From: Phoronis australis
Lineage: Eukaryota; Phoronida; Phoronidae
Assembly: GCA_002633005.1 (NCBI GenBank)
Contig: NMRA01000369.1
Span: 67,483-131,482 of the forward strand
DNA length: 64,000 bases
Direction of reading: 5' to 3'
The notes beneath the pieces were generated by a model. The model made no database searches and was not told the DNA's origin. It worked only from the letters and a program-made list of their open reading frames with translations. Below are positions 11,690 to 22,136 of the stretch, piece by piece. Each line of letters starts with the position of its first letter. Within the stretch, counting starts at the first letter, position 1. A program made the position numbers and the translations under genes.

Positions 11690-12545
11690 CTAGGTTGAAG
11701 CTGATCGAGAGGAGTGTCATTTAGAAACACCTATTCACTGAAGATCAGCGAATGATCTCTTGTTAAGTGGAATGTAGGCCACGGAACTTTCAAGTCGTGT
11801 TTCAGCAATACACAACAATTCCCACAAGCGGACTGACCTCTCGTTATAAGGAAATTTACTCGGGACTGACCGAGTCGAGTCTCAATAAGAGACATTGGTC
11901 CCCATGAGACAAGGTACTGGTCTCTCGTCAACGGGAAAACTAAATCGACGACTGTACAAGTTGTGTCCCATTAAGAGATAGTTCTTCCCAAAAGAGGAAT
12001 GGCCTCTAGTTCTGTGGGGAAACTAAGCTGGGGATTTAGCAAATCCCATCTCTATGAGAGAGAATAATTCCACGATGAGACTGCTTTTGCGTTATAGCAA
12101 AATTGGTCCCGAAACTTATCAAGTCGTTTCCCGATAAGATAGTTTCCAAGAGAGACGACTGATCTCTCGTTAAAGCGAAATTAACCTGTGACTGGCAGAG
12201 TCCTGTCCCAATAAAAGACTATTAGAGGAAACTAAGCCGGTGACTATTCAAGTCGTGTCTCATTAAGAGACATTAGTTTCCACGAAAGCCGACTCTTGTT
12301 ATCTGGAAAAACGGACCGCACGGTACTGACCAAACCCTGTCTCACTTGAGAAACAACGCCATGAATTCTTCCAGTGCTGTCAACAGTACCCACGAGATCA
12401 GGAATTAATCCCCCGTTATAAGGAAATCAGAGCTCCCACGAGTACACTCTCTCGTAACGAGAAATTTGTCCGAGGACTCATCAACACGTATATCATTAAG
12501 AGACGATATTTCCCACAAGAGGACTTTCTTGCTAGGGCCACTACG
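11690..12545. repeat. Degenerate tandem array, unit about 85-90 bp, copy A
   Basis: About ten diverged units, each with a GGAAACTAAGC-like start, CAAGTCGTGTCTCATTAAG, AGACATTAGTTCCCACGAG and GACTGATCTCTCGTTA. Short inverted repeats (TCTC...GAGA) recur in each unit. Matches 40553-41425 of copy B unit for unit, so the array predates the duplication. Confidence 0.7.
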
Positions 12546-13350
12546 CCATTGACTGGCCAAGGCAAGTCTCCCGATCACCAAGTCCTTACAAATCTTGTCG
12601 ATGCTCTCGCGTCCAGTTCTTGTTCAACGTCGTTTACTTTGATGTTTTCACTTATTGTATAGTTAGGCTTCTAACATTTTCTTTAATTTTGCGCAGAGTA
12701 CAGTTCAGAAGAGCGCGTGGTTCGGCCATCACAGAGTTTACATCTGCTGTTTGAGAAGGTCTAAGAAAAATGCAACTTCATGTATGACTACAAGAAAAAA
12801 ATAAATAGGATTCATTTGTCTCCATCAGTGATCACAGGAGTCGGATGAAATCCAAAACTCTACGGAAGGGTAACGCAGTGATATGCTTAAATTTAACAAC
12901 GGGCTCTGAACTGAAATATTTTACTGAAACACTCAAACAAATGTTGACGTTTCTTGCATTGCGTAAATCATTAACCATAGAGCAAGTTAATGTTGCTATC
13001 CAATGGGTGTACTGGTAGTGTTTAAACCTAATGAGCTATAGATGAACTATTAAACTAGCTGGCCACCACTCCACCATGAAATCCTCTGCCTCCTAGAGCT
13101 TGTCTACGCGTCTTCAGGATCAGCACCCTGCAACAGCGTAACCTCATTGTAACAAGAAAAACAGTATAGGGTTATCAGGACCTGTTAGACAAATGCTACT
13201 AGTTAAAGTCAAGTAGTAGCAAAAAAATATCACAGGGAGTTTGACGCCATAATTGTTTTGGACAGGCACAGACCAAGTAGCCGGCTCTGAATTCACTGGC
13301 CAAAGCAGCTGAATGCCTTCCCCATTATGCGATTAGTTATGTTCATGTAC
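12546..13350. other. Intergenic stretch of copy A, no gene recognised
   Basis: Matches 41426-42204 of copy B. Its right edge is where copy A lacks the 10.8 kb B-only block, and identity resumes at about 13350/53035. No feature seen. Confidence 0.5.
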
Positions 13351-13710
13351 AACTGTAGCACACATGCAATCATTTGTCTTGCAAAGCTGAAAAAGCTAAG
13401 GGTTTCCAAACATGGCTCGAAATTTTGAACATGGCTCAGAGCTCATAAAACATGGCTCAAGATTTCCAAACATAATTAAGAACTTTTGAAGCATGGTGCA
13501 GCACCATGTTTGAACACATTATAGTGAGAATGTTGTTATATGAGTATCATTTCAAAGAACCAACCAAGATTTATCTTGGGTTCTTATATATTGGCAAGTA
13601 CCAATAAGTCAGCATTCACAGACTTACAGCCAAGAAATCACAAAATTCTCTTCTCAAACAAGTTTTCTAACAGGGAAAAATATTCCTTTACAGTAAAAAA
13701 GGAATGATAC

Positions 13711-13932
13711 CTTCTTAAAATTTTCATTGTGTTTTGCCCAAAATTCCATGTTCCACTTTTGTGCCTCTTCTCGCTTCTGCCTAAAATCTCTCTCAAGACG
13801 CGTTTCATTGGGGGGAATGTAAAACTTGATCGGACGCAAGTTGGACTTGGGGTCTGCAGGGCCGATCCAGTCACGCCTGATGTTCTGTGGAGGATCTAGA
13901 TGAATTTTTGTACCAGGTTTCGGCTTGGATGT
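13711..13932 (-). pseudogene. COA8: Stranded exon 2 of COA8 in copy A
   Basis: A 222-nt open exon with intact acceptor and donor, nearly identical to COA8 exon 2 in copy B (53392-53613); the one amino-acid difference seen is Q for E in RDFRQKREEAQ. The partners are absent. Copy A jumps from intron 1 straight to the region upstream of the promoter at about 13968, and lacks the block holding exons 3 and 4 at about 13350. No targeting-peptide exon or C-terminal exon is visible between 12545 and 14300. It is probably a non-functional fragment of a once complete duplicate. If A and B are alleles, this would be a null allele. Confidence 0.75.
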
Positions 13933-14522
13933 CTGAAAAATAATGTGACACGTGTGACCATGAGGATTCGCGCTCTTTGGGCGCCATTGCGTCACCTATC
14001 GAGCCAATGAATTTCCACGTTCTTCAATCAACTGTGTAAGGTTGCGTACATGTCATAACAATAGGAAGTGGTTTCATTTCGTTACAGGTTCTTACCATTT
14101 CAATACCACAAAACAATTTCAGAAAATACTCTCGAGAGATATCGTAAAGTTTTGGGAAATGGCGCGTACGTGCGCGTGTCATGAGATTGCACTGTTTTCA
14201 AAACGACGGCAGGATGATTTTCCTTTGTTACAAAAGGCGGAGAATTACGAAAAATAACGTTTATTAGATTTCGTTTACTTTCATGGCTGTAACGGGCACT
14301 GTGAATGTCGATTAGTTCGCAGATTCCATGCCCCCTGCAGGTTGTTAGCTCTAAGTTTCACGACGAGGTGACGACGGAGCTGAGCACCTGGGTTGTGTGA
14401 AATTTCGGCCAGTGTCTAACGGAGCTACCTAGCTGTATGTTGACGACAGTTTTCATACAGCTAGCTGGATTTCTACCTCAGTAGGTTATGTACATTTATG
14501 ATGTAACTTTTGTAAATACTTT

Positions 14523-14690
14523 CAGAGGCGGATCCAGGATATTGAGTTGGGGGGAAGGCTCTATAATAGTAGCCAGAATTTTGCCCTTCAGACATTCGCA
14601 CCCCCGAACTGCCAAATGGAAGCTGGGAGAATTGTATGGGGGGCATGGCCCCCCTTGGCCCCACTCTAAATCCGCCACTGACATCTATAT
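14523..14690. mobile_element. GGCGGATCCAGGAT...ATCCGCCACTG inverted-end MITE, copy A
   Basis: Ends GCGGATCCAGGATATTGAG and CTCTAAATCCGCCACTG, with inner GGGGGG / CCCCCC runs. A common non-coding family in this window. Relatives are at 55034-55191 (copy B) and 24545-24776 (opposite orientation). Confidence 0.6.
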
Positions 14691-15019
14691 AATTTGTGTA
14701 CCATACAATATTTTAAATGCATTCTTAGTTTTCATTTTAAACTGAAGAATATCTGATTACCGTACTTTGTGTTACAGTAGGGTCAAATGTCTGGAAAGAA
14801 ATTTGTACTGCCTAGGGGAAGAATCCCACAGCCGCACACCTTAATTGCCTACTAAAAGCTGACAGGTGACAGAAATTCTGCTTGAAGCTTTGAACACGGT
14901 CTCTTCAAGAAGTATTCCTGTCTCTTAATGCGATGAACACTCTTAGGTGTAGCTACAACCTGTATTCCCCCTGGGCATTTCCCACTAGCTGCTACCCGTG
15001 CTTTCGCACGGCTAGTTTT

Positions 15020-17700
15020 ATATAATAGATGAGGACTCTCAAGAGCAGGGTTTTGTGAACACCACTCTATTAATGTCCATGTTCTGGAGATTGGGAGAAC
15101 AATGTAAGTTTTTATTCAGCGTTGAGAATTTTTTCGCGAGTAAACTATTGCCACATGTCAAATTGCTTTAAAGTGACGGACGGCAGCAATTAATAATCGC
15201 CTTATTGGAGATTTCCTGGCGACAAATCGCCTGCACCATCATAAAAAGCCCATGGGCTCTTTTTCGGAAATGAAGGAAGAAAAAATTGCACATGAACGCA
15301 TTTTGGGAATAAAAGGCAACTAGTGTTGGTTTGAACGCGTCACTCCTAAATGGTCGTTGTTTTCCCCATTTATGCTGTTCGTTAAACGCCCAGAGCAAAT
15401 CCCGACTTAATCTGATCCCTTACCATTATGGAATTGGCGTCAAATTAGCCAAAAAATGGAGGTAATACGGGGCTTTGATTAAATTCGGAACGTGGGTTCA
15501 GGCGCTCTGTGCTTAAAGTTGGCCATTTTTACTAGTCAGTTAACAAATTTGCTGCCAAAACAAACATTTTTTTTTTAAATCCTGCTGATAAATGTATTAC
15601 AATCCCCTGGAATATGTATGCCGTATTGCTGCGCCTTAAGGCCAATGGTCCTATGTCCGAATTAATGCCTTTTCGCGGCTTTTTTACACAAGTAGGTCAC
15701 ACATTGGCGCAATATGTTACGGCTAAATTTCGCATTATAAGCCTTGGTAGCGCATAGGCCCATACATGTACATTGCTGATAGGTGCACCCGTCTTGACTA
15801 GGCCTACCGCTGTGCATCCCAATGGCAATTTTCACTTCTGCCTCTGTATATTTTCTTTGGCGTAATTTCAAGAAATTTGCTAAATTGTTTTGTATTACCG
15901 TTTGCCGCGCATTTGTTCCCATCGCCGGACTTACATCCCATTTTTAATTGGGATATATCAGCCCATTAAAATGCCTTTTTGTGGCCTTTTCACCCAAGTG
16001 ATTCGCACACTGGCGTTGCGCCTAAGTTTCGCGTGTAAGCGCAGTTTCGTTTAGGCGCCCATGCGCCCAATGGCGCGCGATATGGTATGAAAGTGTTGGC
16101 GTGTCATTTGAAAGACATAAGATTGAGTGAACAGGACAGCAAATCAAGTTTCCAAAAAGCGCCCATTCCCGAAAAGTGGGAACAAAACATGACTTCGAAA
16201 AATCGATGGTTCTGAAAAAGCGCCCAAGCCATTTTATCCAAAATCCCCGTTGAAGTGTGGAAATCATAAAAATCGATTAGCGCTAACATAAGTACAGCAT
16301 GACCAAGGCTATAAGTTCTGGATAATTTCAATGTCGGCAGAATTTCAATATCCTTAGTTATAAAACGCTCCGCTTCCAGTGCATAAACCTTACTATACCA
16401 TTTGCATGGCAGCGTTCGGGACACCCAGGCCAGCTGGCGTTACCGCTAGAAGACGCCAGAGGGAATCTCTAAAACTCAAGATCACGCCAGACTACGCGAG
16501 ATACCGCTATGCATTGCAAGCGAAGCACCTGACCACTACCACAGTGGAGTAACGCTAGGACCTGCGCTAGGACACTTTTAAAAAGAAAGACTTTGCAAGA
16601 TCACATGACATATTGCTTTGTTTTTTAAATGAGAACATTGTCATTTTAGCTAGATGTTTCTAGCCGCGAGTCAACTAGTGCACTCTACTCAGATTTACTT
16701 TGTCGAGAGACTTTTTACGTCTACGGACCGCTCGACGAAAAAGAAATCCATTCACGTCAGCATAAACTTGATGAGAGTGTAGATATACCTTGGTCTTACG
16801 CTTCCTCTTCAAGATGGCGAACATATACCCAAGTAACTATGAGCAAAACCTCACTGTCTAACATTAATTGATGGAAATTATCTCTTTAATTAGGTATTAT
16901 ACGTATATTATCAAAGACTTTGTACCTTTGGGCACGTTAAATTTAATTTTTTACTCAAAAATACTTGTGTTGAGCGTAAGACCAAATTCCAGTCTTAATG
17001 AAACAGACTCAGAGCACCCATGTGTGGTATTCTTGTGTTCCGAATGTCCATACATGTACATGAGGGTGTTTGCCATATTCTTTTCCAGATGAATGACACA
17101 TTGCCTAGACATTGCCCGCGAAAAGATTATTCGGTGGGGACAGGGGAGTCACTGTGCTGTCCCCCTCATTCATCAAATGCTTTCACTGGCATGGCTGATG
17201 CTCTCGTCAATATTATGGTCGTGTCCGCACGGGGACAGGATTCCCATTCCTCCTCAACCCACCCATGGCTTTTTTTGGTTATGGAGCATTTTTTATTCCC
17301 CGTTTATTTTTTCAGTAAAAGGTCCGCATAGTGAAAAATTCTAGCCCGCTTATGTTATAGGCTGGGTGCGCGCTTGCCATGGGAACCCAGGTGCATATCT
17401 CGAGAAACAACTTTCGTCTAGTTGGTTCACTTTGCATGTGGGCCCTTGAGTTAATGAACTTGTCTAAACTTTTAATACATACACGCATATTTATGTTCTA
17501 AACTAATGGACTTATTGACTTTATTTCGCCGTTCAGTTGCTAGCGAACTTGAAAGACTCGTGTCCCACAACTGAAAGGAAGAACCATCCGGGTCATTGAT
17601 CAAATGCCCGTGGTCACTCAGACTGTCTTTTTATCATGATGCATGATTAATAGACTAAATTGATTAAAAACATGGTACTACATGACACATCTAGAAGTGT
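15020..17700. other. Gene-free stretch of copy A with a partial internal repeat
   Basis: Collinear with 55508-58176. A segment around 15660-15760 (ATGCCTTTTCGCGGCTTTTT, TTGGCGCAATATG) recurs in diverged form around 15968-16060 (ATGCCTTTTTGTGGCCTTTT). Open frames here differ between the copies and carry no domain. Confidence 0.45.
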
Positions 17701-18399
17701 TTTATTGCGTTCCTAGAACCTGGTAGGATCTCGGCATAGACCAAGCTATTGTGCTCCATCACCAAGTGGAAGATGTAGTTTATCAAAAAGAAAGTCACAC
17801 GACTTAAAGCGGCGACAAGATTACCTTCTACCACAAAAACAACTTTTCAGACCTCATATCAACACGAAATCGCTTCGTTATCGAATTAGAAATGACATCA
17901 CTGTCACGAAAGAACTGACAGTTCGTTAAATTGCTTTTGAACAGACTCTATCAGCTGGTTAGTCACGGCGTGTGTTATTTATTCCCTGAACAGGCTCCCT
18001 ACAAATAAAGAAGTGTAAATTCTTTGCAAACCCTCTCATCTTAACACAACTTGAGACCAATTTTACATGTGTAAGTGGTCAGAAATTTAAGGTTCGTACG
18101 CGGCTTTGTACCCGCTTTAAAATATCACCTTTAATTATTGGAGGTTGCAAATGAGAAATTTTTCGACGTTCAATCCGTTCGGTTAATTATTTTTGATTAT
18201 CGAATAATCGGAAAATGGTTTCATAAGAGCATATATGGTGAAATTCATAAATTGACATTTGACAATAAACAGCCGGAGCAGAGACAGAGTGACATACGAC
18301 TGTCAGCCTTAGAAAAGGAATACCAGCTGAAGCTAAAATAAATACTGACAACTTTACCGACAGTTATTATACTGAAGTTCATCTATTGTGTATACTGAT

Positions 18400-18602
18400 T
18401 TGTTCCTGTAACCATTTCCATGTTGGTCACACACATCCATCCTGCCAAGCTTGTCCAAGGTACAATTGTTCTGTTTGTAAAATTCACAGAAGAGAACAGT
18501 GGGTAAAGGTGCTGGAGCAATTGGTTTGATGGGTATTTTTTCTCTGGACAGTCAACCAACTTCAGCGTCTTGAAATCACACCAGGCTTTACTATACTCGC
18601 AG
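18400..18602 (-). pseudogene. Decayed Kazal exon in copy A
   Basis: Counterpart of the copy-B exon 59531-59734 (CEYSKAWCDFKTLKLVDC is still readable). It has three lesions. A run of six T at 18536-18541, against seven in B (59667-59673), shifts the frame after the first Kazal half. The donor GT of copy B is AT here (base 18399). The following terminal exon is absent, because copy A lacks the equivalent of 58177-58826. The upstream Kazal exon (61335-61511) lies outside the duplicated segment. The fragment cannot make the copy-B product. Confidence 0.75.
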
Positions 18603-19048
18603 CTGGAAAAAAGTTCTACGTGAGCAAATTTGCAATAAGTACTGTACATGTTTGTAGTGGTAACAGTTGGGTTGAGATGTTACAAGTTCACTGCTCAGTT
18701 GCCGTCGTTTTCATCTTTGCTACGTCTTTTCAAGAAATAAATCGTTACTTTTAAAACTGATTCTTTTTCAAGAGAAAACTTGCAACCTAACGCGCAAAGA
18801 CATACATATAGGTTGTGATCCGCCATGTGAAACAGTCTGGGTGAAGTATTTGATAAATCTGCCAAACAATGTAAGAAATTTAGTAATTAGAAGCGCACGG
18901 GATAAATACAAAACGTACCTCGATTGTAGTACATGAAGCAATATCACACTCGACCTTATTCCGCATATCGACCTCGAACTTCAGTGTCTGTCTATACGCG
19001 GAATAATGTCTCGTGGGATATTACTTCATGTACGCCACTCTCGGTACG

Positions 19049-19051
<3 letters not shown>

Positions 19052-19105
<54 letters not shown>

Positions 19106-19108
19106 TGT

Positions 19109-19142
<34 letters not shown>
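19052..19142. repeat. (GT)n microsatellite
   Basis: About 90 bp of GT with two single-base interruptions. It creates artificial Cys/Val and Thr/His open frames on the two strands. Confidence 0.98.
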
Positions 19143-19148
<6 letters not shown>

Positions 19149-19157
19149 TATATATTC

Positions 19158-20043
19158 ACAGGCGTATTTAGGGGGAGGCTTAGGGGACCCCTCCTTGGCT
19201 ACCGCAAAAAATAAAACAGCAAGAGCGCAGGGAAATGTTGAGTTTATTAACATTGCAAGTCTGAAACAAGTTTTAAATGTGTGCAGTTTTAGTGTGTTTA
19301 GGGGGGGTAGGGCTAAGATCCAATTTCAAGTGTCAAATTCGGAACACGGCGCAATCGTAACGGAACTATGGCTAAGTGTAGGCTCTCCCGCTTTGATATT
19401 GAGATACCTACTTGTTTATGGTCTATAGCGTTTGCGCGCGAAACTTTCTTTTTGTAATGGTTATTACATGTTTTATATCTTGTGTAATCAATTCGTAACA
19501 AATTTGTAGTATTTAAAATAGTCTTCAATTGCCCAAAAGACCAAAACCGTTTTTGTCTTGGCAATAATGACGCGATTTCTTTGGAAATCGTCTAAAGGTA
19601 AGGTTTGACAAAGAGAGAATTATGAGTTTCTGAGTGATTCACTAAGGCTTCGATTAAAATTGACATCTTACCAGCAGCTTCTGTTTTTCATCATCACTCA
19701 GATTCCCTTTTCTTTAAAATGAAGTGATTTTCTTCATTGCACAGTGGAGCAGACGACGGAAACGGAGTCGTAGTGCCCAGCGCCACTGCCGGTCGCCTGG
19801 AATGTCGCGGGAGAGCCTATACTTAGCCATAGTTACGATTGCGCCGTGTTCCGAATTTGACACTTGAAATTGGATTTGAGCCCCCCGCCCCACAACACTA
19901 AAACTGCACACATTTAAATCTTGTTTCAGCCGTATAATTTTAATTACCGGGGTTAATAAATAAACTCAACATTTCCCTACGCTCTTACTGTTTTATTTTT
20001 TGCGGCAGCGAGATGGGGCGTCCCCCCTAAATTTGCTTATGAA
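19158..20043. mobile_element. Foldback (long inverted repeat) element of about 890 bp
   Basis: Left arm 19158-19385 and right arm 19810-20043 are inverted copies. The left reads TTTAGGGGGAGGC, AATAAAACAGCAAGAGCG, AATTTCAAGTGTCAAATTCG; the right reads the complement. The central 420 bp is AT-rich and non-coding. A diverged, partly deleted relative lies at 46430-46975. Confidence 0.75.
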
Positions 20044-20104
20044 GCATTACAAAAAGAAGTAGGTTTCGCACGCAAACGCTCTGGACCATAAACAAGTAGG
20101 CCTC

Positions 20105-21500
20105 TTGATATCATATTACGAGTTAAATCGTGCTGGTACAGTGAAAAATTTTCCTGGACGGGAGGGGCGCAATCCCCTGCCGACCTCCCCCCATTCGGTG
20201 CTTTGCACATCTACAATTGGGCTTTGCGCAAATGTTTATAGACAAAATGTTGGACCCCCTTGTGATATCCTAGATCCGCCACTGTATATATATAGCCTAT
20301 TTGTTCAAGCTAGATAGAAAACGGTGACAAGTGGTTTCCGTGTATGAATTGATGGGCGTGTAGACCAAGTATTTCCGCATACCAGATCGGACAAATGAGA
20401 ACGCGTCCGTGCTTAAGAATACAGCCCAGGACAGGAAAGTCAATACTGCGAAAGTCAGTTACAATACACTGTATGTTGTTGCGAATCACAGGAAACTTCA
20501 CCTTTGTAGTACATTCGATTGACCATCGGTCGTCGAAAATTCCAAATTTCCACCGTCAGGCAGCACGTTCTGTCCACCCCGGTCTCTAGCTCTGCAGTTT
20601 CTACCAAGGTTTCGACCACTATGTATGGTACACGAATCTTTATCATTATTATGTAAATATTAAGCATGCAGACGAAAACATGACTATGGGCAATGATGAT
20701 GTTGTGACATTTCAATTATTTATCAATGTTTGAATGTGAATTCATTTCTACTTTAATTTTATGGATTTGATGGGCAGACCCAATACACATAGAAATTTAC
20801 ATTAATGGACAAACAGCGCTGCAGACTGCATTAAGGTTGTCAATAAACAGCATATAAAAATATAAACTTGAACAATTTTTACTACTATAGATAATGACAT
20901 AACAAAAGTGTAAAAAACATCAAGTTTTGGGAAAGGGTCCTTTTTATAAACCTCCAGTATGCCCATACATGTACAAACCCTTTGCTCTGGAGGTAATATG
21001 TAACACATTAGACATTGAAGAAAATTGATACAGAAGTGCCGTTTTGCAACAAAATACTCGAACCGAATAGACTGCACATGAAAGTACTACAAACTGATAT
21101 AAAGTCATCTTTGTTTTTTTTCTAGCTTCAAGCGTTTAACTCAGTATTCCGAAGTACTCTAATTAGTACAAACTTTGTGAAACAGAAAAGCGCTAATTTA
21201 GGTGGCCAATGACAAATGTAGGTGTGTATATACTTTGAGGTATGTCCATGTAACAAGAAGAGGGTTTATGTAACACATTTTTTTTGAAAATCTGACATGT
21301 ATGGAATTATTCCCCTTTCGTGTCCATAATAAACTATTCCATTACTTTGAACTGCCCCCGTAAAGATAAGTCAGAAAATTCTACCCAACTGTTATCTGAA
21401 TAGGCGATGATAACCTTTCTTACGAGTTCTCTCGTTTCTAGTAGTCTAGATCTGTTGGAAAACTAGTCTCCCCTAGCGATAGACAGGTAGGCAAGGCAAA
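20105..21500. other. Spacer stretch without a recognised gene
   Basis: The first 180 bp (20110-20285) ends GATATCCTAGATCCGCCACTG and looks like another member of the MITE family at 14523. The rest is AT-rich with no supported exon. Confidence 0.45.
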
Positions 21501-21513
21501 TAACAACTGTACG

Positions 21514-21538
21514 TGACGTCATTTCAAGCGTGATGTCA
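21514..21538 (+). promoter_or_regulatory. CRE-type site pair, likely promoter of the mucin-like membrane protein
   Basis: A perfect TGACGTCA (21514-21521) and a variant TGATGTCA (21531-21538) lie just upstream of a possible 5' UTR exon ending at 21595 (ACAAG|GTAAGC). That exon would splice to 22123. CREB/ATF factors bind TGACGTCA; use here is inferred. Confidence 0.4.
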
Positions 21539-22136
21539 CGACAAGCTTGAGCAGTCTAGCAGAAGAACTAACTCTGAGTTTATGCGGAAGACAAGGTAAG
21601 CAAGCTTGTTCCGTTACACCATTTGCAGAGGAGTTTAGTCCTGGATTTTTCTGTAGAAGATGCACGACGGTCGACTTACCCAAGGTACGTACACATTCCG
21701 TGTCACTGAGTCAGACCATTCTAACTGATAATTGCTGGGTTAAAGTGTAAAAGTTTAACAAAGTTATTGTGATTACCCCGCCTTGCATGGAGCCACACAT
21801 GTTTTAAGTGAACGACTGCTAAACTGTCAAAAAATATACAGCAATGAAACGTCCGATATTTGTATGGATTCCAGTAACCCCCTGACCCATTTCATATAGA
21901 CGACCAAGTCAAAAACCATTTCCTAACTAAGAACATATTGTAAATATAAATATCAACTGATTGTTAAGAAGAGTAGATATTTTATTTGTGACAGATACCT
22001 AGTGTGGAAGTGCCAAAAACTTGGATTCAAATGAATAGCTGACCCAACATTTCATCAATGGTATACGGTTCTGCAAGACTATACTTCCAAATATACTATA
22101 TTTGATACTACTTATATTTCAGGGCACAGCTCAAAC

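Larger units (their letters stand above)
870..18673. repeat. Copy A of a large direct segmental duplication
   Basis: Collinear with 29891-59805 over its whole length at about 95-98% identity by eye. The match starts near 870/29891 and ends abruptly near 18673/59805. Anchor pairs: 1310/30331, 5572/35006, 11383/40254, 13711/53392, 14523/55034, 18602/59734. Copy A has one insertion of its own (8189-9974 plus its TTAA duplication) and lacks four blocks present in B. Confidence 0.95.

Noticed and set aside
16104-16424. Minus-strand frame in copy A (and 56441-56746 in B)
   Set aside because: Length and reading frame differ between the two copies through indels, as expected for non-coding DNA.
18933-19428. 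Cys/Val-rich and Thr/His-rich open frames
   Set aside because: Translations of the (GT)n microsatellite.
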